From Cordylochernes scorpioides (Eukaryota > Arthropoda > Arachnida > Pseudoscorpiones > Chernetidae): DNA of 64,000 nucleotides. Below the pieces are notes generated by a model. The model was not told the DNA's origin and ran no database searches. It was given only the letters and a program-made list of their open reading frames with translations. The stretch spans positions 13,461,295-13,525,294 of the forward strand of contig CP092869.1 in the NCBI GenBank assembly GCA_030710605.1, given 5' to 3'. Positions 8,894 through 20,534 of this stretch are shown here, piece by piece. Numbering within the stretch: the stretch's first letter is position 1; every line of letters begins with the position of its first letter. A program made the translations under genes and the position numbers.

Positions 8894-11566
8894 CACTGGT
8901 CAACAAGATTTTTGCACAAGAGAACCTGATTATGTTTCTAGTGTAACTTTTCATGCTGAACTCAAAAATCTAATCAGAAATTTCCCATCACCTATGGTTT
9001 TTGCGTGACGGTCTTTTTTTAGTATTGGGATAAATACAGTAAAAAATGCAAACAATGTTACGTAAGCAGTTTTGCATAACCCTTATTACATTACACTGGT
9101 TTATCAAAAAATATTTTTCTTTGTCTACAAAGAAATAGCATCTTATCTACATGTCCTGAATCCAAATATACCATTAGTTTTTTTTCTATTACGCAATATT
9201 TCTGAGATACACCTACTTGAAATTTGGAAATATTGTTAATATATAGGCATATATGAACGAAATATATTTATTTATTGAAAAGCAGTGACAGTGGATTTTC
9301 TTCTATACTTTGCTTGTGGTAGATCCCTCTTGAGTGTCCAGCAGTAGTCGGCAAGCATAGCGGGACTCCATTTACCTTGGTACCGCTTCTTCATGCTTGA
9401 TATATCTTGATGAAACCTCTCACCATGCTCATCGCTAACAGCGCCAAGATTGTCTGGAAAGAAATCTAGATGTGAATGCAGGAAATGGATCTTGAGGGAC
9501 ATGTTACATCCCAGTGCCTTGTAGGAAAGCAAAAGATCATTAACTATGTCTCGGTAATTTTCAACCTTGACACTTCCTAAGAGGTTTTTGCAAACGTTTC
9601 TAAAGGAATTCCATGCTGCTGCTTCAACTTCATTCAAACTATTTTGAAATTTCTATCCTGCTGCAATTCTCGAATCTGAGGTCCAACGAAAATGCCTTCT
9701 TTAATCTTCGCTTCACTTATACTAGAAAATTTTTGTTTTAGGTAGGCAAATCCACTGGCATTTCGATCCATTGCCTTGACAAAGTTATTCATTAATCCCA
9801 GTTTAATATGTAATGGTGGTAAGTAAATATTTTCTGATTCGATCAGGGGTAGATTTGCAATATTTTTATATCCTGGAGTGAAGATTTTACGGTTTGGCCA
9901 GATTTTTTTAATGTAATGCCTTTTCCCTATCTCTGCTATCCCACTCACACAGAAAACAACAAAATTTTGTATATCCAAGCTGTAATCCACGCAAGAGAGC
10001 AACGACTTTCAAATCGCTGCATATTTTCCAACCGTATCTTTCATATTCTATCTTTTTCAAAAGCAGTTTCATGTTTTCGTAAGTCTCTTTCATGTTGGAT
10101 GCATGGGCTATTGGCACTGATGGGAACTTATTTCCATTGTGAAGGAGAACAGCTTTCATACTAATTTTTGAAGAATCAATGAATAAACGCCACTCTTCTG
10201 TATCATGGTCATGACCAAGCGCTTCCATTAGACTAACAACATCATTGCAATATACTAAATCATTCTCTTGTGAAAAGAAGTCTTGAAATTCATCTTGACG
10301 CTTGCGAAAAAAAGCATACTTTTGTGCCTTTATGCAGCAGATTCCAGCCTTTTAACCTAGAGCCTAAAAGTTCACTCTGTTTTTTGGATAAATCTAAATC
10401 ACGTACGAGGTCGTTCAAATCTCCTTGGGTTAATAAATGAGGTTCAGATAAAGCACCTGCTTCAAAATTTGTGTCATCCCACTGTTGCTCTCGTCTATCT
10501 GAATCATCGTCACTAAATATTACATTTTCAGGAGGCTGTGGAACAGGTAAAATATCACTATGAGGAACCGGTCTCATAGCAGAAGGCAAATCTGGATATT
10601 CAACTGTATGTCTTGATTTGGATGTAATACCTGTAGTCTTTGTCAAACAAAAATAACAGTCTGAAGAATGGTCTTTAGGTTCCCTCCATATCATTGGAAC
10701 CGCAAAAGGCATATGACGTTCACCTTTAATCCACCCTGTAAGATGTCGAACACAAATTACACAACAATGGTGAGGAGCCCAAGTCTTATCTTGGTCACCG
10801 ACTTCAAAGCCAAAATAAAGTTCATAGCACTTTTTGATGAGCGGTGTAAAGTTTCGCCTTTGAACTTTGAAAGTTAATTCCCCACAAATATAACAGAAAA
10901 TATTAGGAATATTAATGCAACGCCTCGGCATATTGACACAGTCTAGTGCACACGATTTATAAAAGCAAATCGATAGAGAAGAATAAACTAATCACTTCAA
11001 ATTTACCTGTCACTTCTGCTGCGAATCTATTAAACAAATCGGTAGGTTCAATTTAAATATATATATATATATTTAAGTAACCCAGGTTCCTGGAGCGTAC
11101 AGAATAAATATATATATTAAAACTGTTAATGAGCAAATAGCATTACAGAGCTTGTCGTTATTTTTGAGTTGAAAGCAAAACACAGCTTATAATATTATAT
11201 AAAAATAAATTATATATATTCAATTAAAATTTCAATAATTTGTTATTTAAATTAATATTTATGCATATATAAAGAGCAAAATTTAATTAATAACAAATAA
11301 AATAAAGCTTTTGGCTCCACATACCAACTCTTCTTGTCAAAAATAAAGCGCTAGCTTAGTTAATGATGTAACTTAAAAAATGCTTACGTTACATTGGTTG
11401 CATTTATTACTGTATTTATCCCAATACTAAAAAAAAGACCATCAGGCAAAAACCATGGGTGATGGGAAATTTCTGATTAGATTTTTGAGTTCAGCATGAA
11501 AAGTTACACTAGAAACACCATCAGGTTCTCTTGTGCAAAAAAAAAAGTTTTTTTTGTAGACCTGTG
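8894..11566 (-). mobile_element. Complete 2.67-kb DNA transposon with long inverted ends
   Basis: Left end CACTGGTCAACAAG and right end (complement) CACAGGTCTACAAA begin inverted repeats of about 175-190 bp (8894-~9075 and ~11379-11566), sharing for example CACAAGAGAACCTGAT and AGTATTGGGATAAATACAGT. TAA at 8891-8893 and 11567-11569 fits a 3-bp target duplication. The single coding region, on the minus strand, is broken (9272-10931). The superfamily is not certain: TAA targets recall PIF/Harbinger, but the protein does not read like a Harbinger transposase. The ~450 bp between coding region and right repeat (10932-11378) hold no other frame. Confidence 0.8.
9272..10931 (-). pseudogene. Frameshifted transposase-like protein of the 2.67-kb element
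   Basis: Four overlapping minus-strand frames make one continuous protein of roughly 550 residues when read in order 10931-10290, 10228-9908, 10002-9634, 9637-9272. Breaks: an extra T in a T-run near 10306, a frame change near 9920 and a lost T near 9637. The N-terminal part has paired-cysteine motifs (CYICGEL, CCVICVRH, CYFC) suggesting zinc binding. The middle has FIDSSK and CSDLK plus a CFLCEWDSR cysteine pair; the C-terminal part has SDEHGERFHQD. An acidic D-D-E arrangement within an RNase-H-like fold is my inference. The architecture resembles uncharacterised proteins common in arthropod genomes. It lies wholly inside the inverted repeats, so it is the element's own gene. Three breaks make this copy non-functional. 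Confidence 0.75.
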
Positions 11567-11897
11567 TAATTTGTTGATGACAATTCTTTCTGTAAAAACT
11601 GGAAGAAAATCTTGACCAACTGATTGTGAATACTGTAGTTTTGTGGATAGATATACCACTTTGTCTTTTTTATAATATTTTACATATCTGTATGGTTAAG
11701 TGAGAAAATATATTGTTATTATATAAATACGTTCATCTTTGAAACATTTTGGTAACATGTTTTCTCTATTCTTAATTGGAAAATTAGAACTTCTAGTAAC
11801 ACTAAATAATTTTAAATTTATTCACACGTTTTGAGCCAGGCCTATAATGCAATAGATGGTTCTTAAGTTAATGATAATATTAAATAATGAACATTGT

Positions 11898-12106
11898 ATT
11901 AAAATTACAAATATATTATCACAATGAGTATCTTTTTTATTTAAAAAAAACGTTAGCTTTCAAGTGATAATCGCTCTTCAACGGGCTTACTATAATATCG
12001 ACTTTATCCCACCAGAAATATTTCTGCGAGCGATTAACGCTTGAACGCTAGCGTTTTTTAAATAAAATAGATACTCATTGTAAGAATATATTTGTAATTT
12101 TAAAAC
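11898..12106. mobile_element. Inverted-repeat element (MITE-like)
   Basis: Arms of ~45-50 bp: AATGAGTATC...TTATTTAAAAAAAACGTTAG at the left and CTAGCGTTTTTTAAATAAAA...GATACTCATT at the right, with an internal inverted GATAATCGCTC/GAGCGATTA pair. Non-coding. Bases 11570-11897 and 12107-12350 hold nothing recognisable. Confidence 0.65.
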
Positions 12107-12351
12107 TTTTTTCATAATTTTATCATGAATAGAGAATAAACATTGTAATAAAAACTTACTATAACAAACACAATGTTCAGTTTCTACAATGTATGAGCGT
12201 CATTTATAATCAACCTAGAACAAAAAATCTTTTATAACAACCAACATTTTCCACAACTTCATTTTAATAAGTTTTTTTTACCGTAATGACATTTCCGCAT
12301 ATTCTATATTCTTTTACAAACATCTTTAGTTAGATAATGAAAAGGCATATA

Positions 12352-12620
12352 CACCTATACACGGTAGATACGTTCCTGAGAAAAACGTGTAAATCGGGGG
12401 ATAGGTGTACACAGAAATAAAAATAAAATGCATTGACAGGTTAAAATATGTAGTCAGCACATAAGCTCGGGATTCCTCGTGAGATGTGTACACAGCGCAT
12501 GTGTTCAATCACAGTAGCATTTAGTATAGTGCGATAAAAACAAAAAAAAAAACTTATTTGGAGAACCGTGTAAAAGCGAAAACGTGTAAAACAAGTACCG
12601 TGTAAATCGGGGGATAGGTG
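12352..12620. mobile_element. TA-flanked MITE (copy 2, inverted relative to 1290-1560)
   Basis: 269 bp with the same ends and interior as the first copy, in reverse orientation, flanked by TA at 12350-12351 and 12621-12622. The left terminus is slightly diverged (CACCTATACACGG). The two minus-strand open frames over it are repeat shadows. Confidence 0.8.
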
Positions 12621-12622
12621 TA

Positions 12623-12862
12623 TTGGATTGAATAAAATATTTATTTGCCAATATTTCGGTTGGCTGAACGCCAAACCTTTATCAAGACATTACATTTTTG
12701 TATACACAAACTCAGCGCAGTATAGTGTTATAATATCACAGTTGAAATAATGAATAAATCCGGCGCTGAGTTTGTTTATACTAAAATGTAATGCCTTGAT
12801 AAAGGTTTGGTGTTCAGCCAACCGAAATATTAGCAAATAAATATTTTATTAAATCCAATATA
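12623..12862. repeat. ~240-bp palindrome with CCAATATTTCGG arms
   Basis: Arms ~95 bp long (AAATATTTATTTGCCAATAT... GGCTGAACGCCAAACC... and complement) around a loop containing ATATCACAGTTGAAATAATG. It abuts the preceding MITE. Similar palindromes ending in an AATATTTCG motif occur at 24866-25018 and 52585-52800. Such motifs resemble ends of Penelope-like retroelements, but no reverse transcriptase is attached. Confidence 0.65.
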
Positions 12863-13127
12863 TGCCTTTTTATTATCTAATGAATTAAATATGGATTGCT
12901 CTATTTTCAAAACATCTTTAGTGGGATATTTAACTGAAATATCTCTATCAAGCCTTTTAAAAATAGATTGATCCAAAAATATTACTAAATTTGGTTTATA
13001 ATTGAAAGTTTTCCTACGTAGTTGATTGACATGTTTTGTTTTCCCACTTCCTTCAAAAACTTCTATTATAGAACTTGTAGATGCTGAAGATTGGGCTAGA
13101 ATCCCAAATTATTCTTCCTCTTTAAAA

Positions 13128-13833
13128 CAAGGTTGTCCCAAAAGTTCGTAAACACTTGAAAAAAATTGAAATACCAATATTATTCGCCATAATTTTATTG
13201 GCCGTTATGTATAATGTCTTTGTATCATGCTTAAAGTAATTGTATAATATGGTGGTGGTGTCTTGTCCATGGAGCAGATCAGATCGGTCCATGCACCCTG
13301 ATCACAATACCGGCCAACTGAGATATCTTGTCCATGGAGCAGATCAGATAGATCCATGCACCCTGATCACAATACCGGCCAACTGAGATATCTTGTCCAT
13401 GGAGCAGATCAGATAGATCCATGCACCCTGACCACAATACCAGCCAACTGAGATATCTCGTCCATGGAGCTGATCAGATCGGTCCATGTACCCTGATCAC
13501 AATACCTGCCAACTGAGGTGGTAGTGGTGTCTTGTCCATGGAACAGATCAGATCGGTCCATGCACCCTGATCACAATACCGGTCAACTGAGGTGGTGGTG
13601 GTGCCTTGTCCATGGAACAGATCAGATGGGTCCATGCACCCTGATCACAAAACCGGCCAACAAAGGTGCCTTGTTCGTATGGATTGCTTCTTCTGGATTG
13701 ATGTCTGTCATATAGAGGGCTGCAATGATGGCCGGGTATATATGGTCCGGAGTAAGTTGTATTAAGTATTCGCCGTAATAATATTATTCGCCAAGTAATA
13801 AGAAAAACACAAACTTTTGGGAAAACCTTATAA
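13128..13833. mobile_element. Family-F MITE interrupted by a LINE-tail array
   Basis: Left part ACAAGGTTGTCCCAAAAGTT...AATACCAATATTATTCGCC and right part ATTATTCGCCAAGTAATAAG...CAAACTTTTGGGAAAACCTT are the two halves of a family-F element (compare 32938-33112). Between them, 13246-13755 is a LINE 3'-end repeat array. The insertion lies inside the MITE core, giving a clear relative age. Confidence 0.7.
13246..13755 (-). repeat. Tandem array of a LINE 3' end (6 units)
   Basis: Six copies of a ~66-73-bp unit (CTTGTCCATGGAGCAGATCA ... ACAATACCGGCCAACTGAG). On the minus strand each unit reads the end of a LINE RNase-H-region protein (QLAGIVIRVHG) and a short 3' UTR. The array leads into the beginning of the less-repeated LINE segment (GGATTGATGTCTGTCATATA). 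The homologous locus at 57749-58713 shows the attached protein. Short plus-strand open frames here are shadows. Confidence 0.75.
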
Positions 13834-13919
13834 TAAATATATCTTTTAAAACAAAATGTTTATTTCATTTATTTATAGATAATTTTGATGCTAGGTTTTT
13901 ATTCCTTCTAATACAGGGA

Positions 13920-14110
13920 TCTGATGCTTGATCTATATATTGCCACTTGGAAAATTAAGAAAGACAAACTTCAGGATGAAACAGCAATTTATTTAAGTCA
14001 AGAACAAACTATAATTGATAGAATACAAGATAAGCAAAGAGGGAAGTTTACAGAGTAACAAAATATAAATATTAAAATTGATAATCTATTAATAAAATAA
14101 TAAATATTTT
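13920..14110. mobile_element. Short dispersed element (family G), copy 1
   Basis: Begins ATTGCCACTTGGAAAATTAA and ends ATAAATATTTTGTTACAAT. Copies at 41212-41396 and, reversed and inside a family-F MITE, at ~21117-21290. Shared landmarks are GACAAACTTCAGGATGA, AATTTATTTAAG and an AGAGTAACAAAATATAAA box. Non-coding; class unknown. Confidence 0.55.
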
Positions 14111-14210
14111 GTTACAATATTCTGTAATGGCAAATTGTGTCGATGGAAGAATGGTTCGTATTCCTAAAATGTCCCTTTGCATGTATGATGGGCTGATACA
14201 TACCCTATAA

Positions 14211-14410
14211 CAGGAGTCGGCAAACTTTTGAGTCAGAGGAGTCAAAAATTACAATTCACAAAATTTCAAAGTTTTTAAAGAGACACAATTTTTTTCCTTG
14301 CCAAAAATAAATAGTACTCACATAAATAATATTTACATATGGAACTATATAAAGAGCCTCACATCCAAAGAGCCGCATGTCGCTCGCGAGCCGCAGTTTA
14401 CAGACCCCTG
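14211..14410. mobile_element. hAT-type MITE, copy 1
   Basis: 200 bp with ends CAGGAGTCGGCAAAC and (complement) CAGGGGTCTGTAAAC, interior ATTTCAAAGTTTTTAAAGAG and AAAGAGCCGCATGTCGCTCG. CAGGGGTCGGCAAAC-type ends are characteristic of hAT elements. The second copy is at 17551-17748, and a half copy, reversed, at ~42505-42582. Bases 14411-15780 hold no gene. A GAGCTTTCGGGCAACGCCCTTC motif near 14653 resembles Penelope-type termini, and 15340-15575 contains short repeat fragments shared with 20820-20930 and 63890-63950. Confidence 0.7.
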
Positions 14411-15794
14411 GTCTATGCTGTTTTTGAAAAGAGTTTCGAGGCATTTAACCTTTCTTATCAATTCCTCAATCCATTAGGAAGAAGATGGAATCTGTGAGCA
14501 TTCTGTAATGGCGGGAGGTTTTTCTCCATGAGGTGCCTCAAAACCTTGACCCAGGAAGGATTCCATAACGACCTGGGGTGGTAGATAGTATGATAGGATG
14601 TTCAAATCTAAAAGCTTGAGGGATGAGTTTCTTTTGCAAATAAATTTATTTCGAGCTTTCGGGCAACGCCCTTCTACAGGAAAATTAAAAATAAAGTAAA
14701 TTAAATTATATTACACTGAGATTAAGCGAGGCAAATGTATAACAAACTATTTAAAATAAATATCAGAAACAAACACACGTGAGACTACTCGTGCGTCAGA
14801 TACATATGAATAAATCAATAAACTGAAATTTTGATATTTGTGTATATATATATAGCGAATTTGAATGTCTAAAATATGAACTGATATAGAATCGGACTAA
14901 GAATATGGCATATTTTGGAAATATAGGACAGAATAACTATTGAATTTGTGGTCTCTGAGTTCATGATACAGTATGTCTATCTTTATCATGTCTTTCTTGG
15001 ATCATTGCTGTCTATCTCCTTGACAGTCAGTTAGGACTGTCTATCTTCAAAAATCTAATATCCTATACTCCCTATTTAAATTAAAAGGACATATATTGTA
15101 GAACGAAGTTTGACAACTACACCGCAAATGTTTCTTTTGAACGAAAAAATCGAAATTTATTTTAAGAAGAAATAACGATTATTTCTAACCTTAGGGACAT
15201 ATATTATATCTAAAATAATTCATTCAATCGTTACATGGCTTAATAGAAACCTAGATCAATTTATATAACATATAAAAGGCGTTAAGACATGTTTCGAAAA
15301 GAGAAAGTAAATTTAAAAGTAAATTTGCACTCATAAATGCAAAAGTCGAACTGCTTTTCTACAAGTGTAGACATGTGGTGTACTTACAGTAAAAAGCAGT
15401 CGCCTACTTCTACTCACCATGATTATCATGGCCTGTACCACGTGTACTAGGGATAATAATAATTATTTTAATATCAAGGGAAACAGGTTAAATCAACGTT
15501 TAGTTGATTTCTGTTCCACTAGATAGCGCTCTGCCATATAAAAAACGTTCATGCTAGTGGTCAGGATATGCCTAATTTGTTTTTAATAATTTTATATTGT
15601 TTGTGTCTAAGAGAATGTATTCAATGAGTCATTCAAAGCTTATCTCAGCCACTTGAAATGTTGAAATGTCGACTGCAGATGATAAGACGCTCTGTTGAGG
15701 TTTCTTATTGCCTGTTGTAATCTCAGACCATGTCTTAGAAACTTGATCATTTTACTGTGAAATATCCCAAAGATCCTGTTTTATGGCTACATGT

Positions 15795-16225
15795 TAGATT
15801 TGTATAGTTTATTATTTAATTTACACCAAAAAGTATTGATACTGAATTGTGTTTTACTGGATTGTTGTCAAATCCAGATTTGTGACTACATGCAAACAAG
15901 GATAGGTTGGGTTCTATCAGTTTTGTACTTAGTACATACTGAAAATGTTCTAAAAAGACACTTGTCTTATTATGTATTTGAAACACTCCGAGATTTGAAT
16001 AGTTTATTGTCTAATTTACACCAAAAAGTGGGGATAATGTATTGTGTTTTACTGGATTGTCGTCAAATCCAGTTTTATGGCTACATACAATCAAGGAGAG
16101 GTTATGCACTATCAGTTTTTTACTTAGTATATACTGAAAAGGTTTTAAAAGACTCTTGTCTTCTTATGTATTCGAAACACTCCGAGATTTGCATAGTTTA
16201 TCGTCTAATTCACACCAAAAAGTAG
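15795..16225 (+). repeat. ~194-bp tandem repeat, 2.2 copies
   Basis: Three starts of TAGTTTATT.TNTAATTTACACCAAAAAGT at ~15805, ~15999 and ~16193 give a period of ~194 bp, with TGTGTTTTACTGGATTGT and ACTTAGTAYATACTGAAAA inside each unit. The 144-residue open frame spanning it repeats itself and looks like a by-product. Bases 16226-17147 are AT-rich with no recognisable gene. Confidence 0.7.
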
Positions 16226-17147
16226 TGATACTTATATATATATATGTTATATTCAATTTAATTTTTTAATGATATATAAATATTTTTTCTAATTTGACCA
16301 AAAAAAAAAAGCTTTTTTAAATTATTATTTTGTGCTGTTGTATATATCGATTTTTTTTGGTTGGTTAAATGTGTTTTTTCTAATAAACTCATTTGCCAAA
16401 AATATTATATAGTTAAATTTGTTTAAAATAAAATAAGCATATTTGCTAATAATTGATATTTCATTCTTTTTTTTTATTTTTAGTAAGTAGAATTTGCATT
16501 CGACAAACTAAACATTCTTTTAATAATCAATATTACTTTTCTTTATTCTCTCCTTCTCCACTCGGAATATAAGATATATATATATTTTTGTAGTGGCTAT
16601 GTACAATGTACATGGCGTCTCTACCACCGCTGCAGAGTTTGGTGGAGAATCACCAGCGGGTCTCCAGCGACGCCACGTATTTCGACGCAATAGAAGAATA
16701 GATTTTGTGTCTATTTTATTTGATGGGAGAGTTGTTATTTTAGATATAAATTTCTTTGCAAAATTTTAATCCATAGAGAACGTTAAAAATTCGGATAAAA
16801 CTTTTAATGTTACATGGCACCAGAGTTGTTGCACCATCTTGACCTTCAACGGTACACCACTTGGCGTTGCTTATTCCAAACTCCACTTAAGTATTGAGAA
16901 GAAGAAAAAAGGAACGTTTACTCTCCATGCATCTAGTTAATTACGGTGTCATTGAGCAAATGGCGTGGAGCTACTAATTGGTTCTAATTACTTATTTAGT
17001 CGACGAGGGACCTGAAGGTTATGTACCTGCCAAGGTATACAGTCCGTGAATTGATAGCGCGTAGACAATTCAATATATTGTATTGACACCCTTAGTGAAT
17101 TGTTATAAAATTCAAAGAGAAATTAAACAAAGATAAATGTAAATTCG

Positions 17148-17313
17148 AAATTATTATAGACGCGTATGATTCTTTCGAAAATTAAATAATTTCTACTACC
17201 CTTACTGCAATGGAAAAATTAATTTGAGGGCCTGGCTCATCAGAAGTGATCCCTCCCAGAAGTTTTGCCAGTTTAATCTATAATAGTTTCTAATTTTCAT
17301 AACAGACAACGCG
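17148..17313. mobile_element. Family-A MITE, internally deleted copy
   Basis: Left arm GACGCGTATGATTCTTTC...ACCCTTACTGCAATGG...GAGGGCCTGGCTCATCAG joins directly to ATCTATAATAGTTTCTAATTTTCAT, the far right edge of the family. The second arm is therefore almost wholly missing. Confidence 0.6.
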
Positions 17314-17550
17314 CTAATGCATCATAATATAAAGATAAATGTGATTATTTACAATTAGGGGATAAAAATATAAAAAGCAGTTCTCAGGAAGGAAGGCTCC
17401 TCCATCTTGTCTTACTTCAGACAAGGACAGGATCTCTCAGTTCAATGTTGAGATTAAACTTATAGAGACACACTTTGCAGATGATGATCCGTAGAAAGAA
17501 ATAGAGCTACCACGTAGGGTAAACCATCAACTACCCGCTCTGTACTTCCA

Positions 17551-17748
17551 CAGTCTAGGTCGGCAAACCTTTGAGTCGGAAGAGACAAAAATTACAATTT
17601 ACAAATTTTCAAAGTTTTTAAAGAGCCATAAAATGTTTTCTTGTTAAAGAGTACTCACATAAATAATATTTACATATGGAACTATATAAAGAACTTCACA
17701 TCCAAAGAGCCGTATGTGGCTCGCGAGCTCCAGTTTGCCTGCCCTTGG
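17551..17748. mobile_element. hAT-type MITE, copy 2
   Basis: Matches 14211-14410 along its length: TCGGCAAACCTTTGAGTCGG, ATTTTCAAAGTTTTTAAAGA, ACATAAATAATATTTACATA, GTATGTGGCTCGCGAGC. Ends are diverged (CAGTCTAGGTCGG / GCCTGCCCTTG). Confidence 0.65.
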
Positions 17749-18044
17749 TTTAGACGAAACTTCCAGTTATGGGGATAACAGCTTGCTACGGCTGGGATGT
17801 TTACCAGTTAGTTCCAGCCCGAGTCTGGCAGTATGGCTAGATATGTATTTCAAGAAACAAAACTGCTTGTAACCTGTATAACAGGAAAGCTGGACAATTG
17901 AAAAGAGATAGTCTACCATTATGGTTCTTCCCACTCTTAAAGACAGCAAGATCTATATGTCAGAGATCTGAAAGAACATGACTGTGGCCAGTATGGATTG
18001 TTGCGTTGACCATTCCAAGCTTATATTACTCATGATCCATTATC

Positions 18045-18355
18045 GACACTCTTTATTGAAAATGTAAACTATGTTCCATTATATGTATGTTCCATATGTA
18101 AATACATGTTTTTTCCTCTTTTCGCTCTCTACTTCTTCCATCCATATTTCCAAATCCATATTCTTATTTTCCATAGGATCATTCAAATAATAATCTGTAT
18201 ATATTTACCATATGTATATAATCTTTCTTAATTTTTACCCCTTTGTATATTTCCCACTTTCATGGGTTTCTCCGTCTTGTAACCCCAAGGAGAATCCTCT
18301 GTAAGACCTGTGTGTCTTAATAAAGGTTTGTGTGTGTATGTGTGTGAAAATGTAA
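18045..18355 (+). mobile_element. 3' UTR of a (TG)n-tailed non-LTR retroelement
   Basis: Starts near TTCCATTATATGTATGTTCC (also at 49278-49330) and ends GTAAGACCTGTGTGTCTTAATAAAGG followed by a (TG)n tract. The terminal hairpin plus AATAAAG plus TG tail parallels family C. No reverse-transcriptase frame remains upstream. Bases 18356-18975 contain two short reversed starts of family B and nothing else recognisable. Confidence 0.5.
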
Positions 18356-18975
18356 ACTATTTAAACGCGTGGATTTTGTTAATTTTTTATTATTAAAACA
18401 AATTTCTACTGCTTTTGGTCAATGATAAAGATTATGGAAGAACATGGTTCATCATTGCAGTAAGGGCTTTAGAAAATAGTGTTATTTAAAAGAGAAACAT
18501 AGGCTATAAATAGTTGACATTCTCAATAGCAAATGGCGTGTTAATGTATCGTGTTTGAATTAGTCTAAAACATTATGACACTATTCCACTCAATAACTTC
18601 ATCAAAATTGCATGGTTGCAAGGTTTTCCCATTATTTACTAAGTGCAATTCTCAATCTGCAACTAAAATCCACATTATTGACTGTATTTGATCATCCATT
18701 AATGAGCTCTACTCATCCTCAGCACAGACACCATAGACAAACTCTACAAGTTTGATACCCTGATATGATTGAGTGGAGATAAGAAAGAAGAAGAGACTCA
18801 TCTCCAGCAGACACCATCAACAAGCCTGCTACAGGCTTGATATTATAATATGATTGTTGAGTGGAGATAAGAAAGAAGATTAAGATTGTTATAATAAACT
18901 ACGTTGAATCATGTCTTTCTTCATTTGGAGAATCTATCAAGCCATGAGAATAGTCTGAAGAGAAACGTGACTTGA

Positions 18976-19173
18976 CAATGTGAGAACAAGGAAGAACATC
19001 AGGACATACCATCGCCTCAAAAGACTGTCAGGCGAAAGGGAAAATTAGCGAGGACTGTTGTGCCGACCTTCAAATCAAGGTGTCACTTTGTTGATAATGA
19101 CAATGATATTCATTTCTTGTCGGAGAAGGAAGACAGGAAGGCCTTGGTGTCCGTCATGTCTTACCCTCAGTGA
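18976..19173 (+). other. Protein-like open frame, 65 codons, no start codon
   Basis: Stop-bounded frame from 18976 to the TGA at 19171-19173. Its translation is of ordinary composition (charged, with KKTVRRKGKLARTVV-like and HFLSEKEDRKALVS-like stretches), unlike the low-complexity frames around it, and it is GC-richer than its surroundings. I cannot assign a family. It may be a terminal exon, a retrocopy or chance. It has no ATG and sits 134 bp before the U6-like sequence. Confidence 0.3.
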
Positions 19174-19306
19174 GCTCTTTGTCTGTTACCACGTATCCCA
19201 ATTACACATGGCCCCATTTTCCCGTTAGTCAGTCACATTTCGGAGTTCCCTGTTCACGGTTACCGTAGCGGCTCACGACACCGTACTACAGGGCAGTCCC
19301 TTACTT

Positions 19307-19411
19307 GTGCTGCTTCTCCCGCAAATCTACTATAATATTGGAACGATACAGAGAAGATTAGCCTGGCCCCTGCGCAAGGATGACACACAAAATCGTGAAG
19401 CGTTCCATATA
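19307..19411 (+). ncRNA. U6 snRNA-like sequence, near full length (probably a pseudogene)
   Basis: About 105 nt align with U6 from the GTGCT 5' end to GCGTTCCATAT. The TTGGAACGATACAGAGAAGA segment, with the ACAGAGA box that pairs with the 5' splice site, is intact. The AGC triad follows (GATTAGCCTGG, one base changed after AGC), then CCCCTGCGCAAGGATGAC and AATCGTGAAGCGTTCC. The 5' stem-loop is damaged (GCTTCTCCCGCAA in place of GCTTCGGCAGCAC). No T-run follows directly; the first TTTTT is ~10 bp later. I see no TATA box at the expected upstream distance. This argues for a retro-pseudogene, though a divergent gene cannot be excluded. It is the only unamplified U6 copy here. Confidence 0.75.
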
Positions 19412-20282
19412 ATATACGCTATTTTTAGTTATATATATTTATTAATTTTACATGATGTTTGTTTTATTCGCATTCTGATTGGATGATCAATGCCACATGA
19501 TCTCAATCGTCCAATCATCGTTGAGTTCATTATCCAATCAACTTTCAGAGTTTCTTTAGCTCATAGATTGCATTGAACAATACATTTCTTATTAAATATA
19601 TGATCATGGTTTCGATTCAAGGAAGTTCTCTTTGTTTTTTTTAATTAAAATTTTTCAATTTCATCATTCTAATTGTATATATACTTTTAAAAATCACTTT
19701 TTTTTTAATTTCTCAAGGTTTTTTTCAAGTATCGTGTTGATTACAAAAAAGTATAAGACGTCCCAACTTTTTGACCTTATATAGTTTTTTTTAAATCTTT
19801 GTACAATACTTGTATTATAAGGATCTTACACTCCTTAATCTGTAATAGGGAATTTCAGCGGAGTGAGAAGGGTCCAATTTTATTAAATCGAGATGTTTTT
19901 AGGTTTAAATTGTTCTTGAAATGTACCGTCGCATGTTCTACGAGAGAGAGACTGTAGTTTTAATGTTCTAGTAAAACAAGAGATAGGTAAACCCACGAAA
20001 TATGGTTAAAAATCACGTTACGGGAGTAACCAACGTGTGATTGAGCAAGGCATTCCGTAACATGGCACGCAAGCATTAAGGCAATTATAGACCAGTAAGG
20101 AGAGAGCGTGCATCAAAAATTTGGAAGCCGTAATTTAATGTGCTTGCATATTTCTCCAATTTCAGGAAGGCGAGCTCTTGCTTGTAGACACGCAAGACTG
20201 TCGTTTTTACATTAATGGCCTTCATTCAGTCTCTCTCTCTTCGAACTACAATAGCTCTTCCAGCGCATAAACCTCTCTCTGC

Positions 20283-20534
20283 TTGATCTCACTTCTTCAC
20301 TCTTTCAAGGGATTTTTATCAAAATTTAGAGCGGTTGAAGACTCTAGCTGTCATTGCGGAAACGAATTTCAGGACTCGAGATACCTACTGCTGGAATACC
20401 CACTTTTCTTCACCGCTAGACAACAGACAATAAATAATGTTGTAGATCTATATCAATTTGTAAATAGCATAGAGAATTATCACAGATTTAACTATTTTTG
20501 TAAATATATTTATGATTATCTCTTTCTAACCTGA
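20283..20534 (+). pseudogene. LINE ORF2 C-terminus, decayed
   Basis: An 83-residue frame resembling the extreme C-terminus of R1/I/LOA-type retrotransposon proteins, after the RNase H domain: the SSCHCGNEFQDSRYLLLEYP segment corresponds to the usual C-x-C-x8-H-x4-C zinc motif. The histidine and last cysteine positions are tyrosines here, so the motif is broken. A plausible 3' UTR and AAATAAATAAATGAG tail follow (to ~20700). Bases 19412-20282 hold no recognisable gene. Confidence 0.5.

Noticed and set aside
15791-16225. 144-residue protein
   Set aside because: The frame repeats itself with the ~194-bp DNA period and has no recognisable motif.
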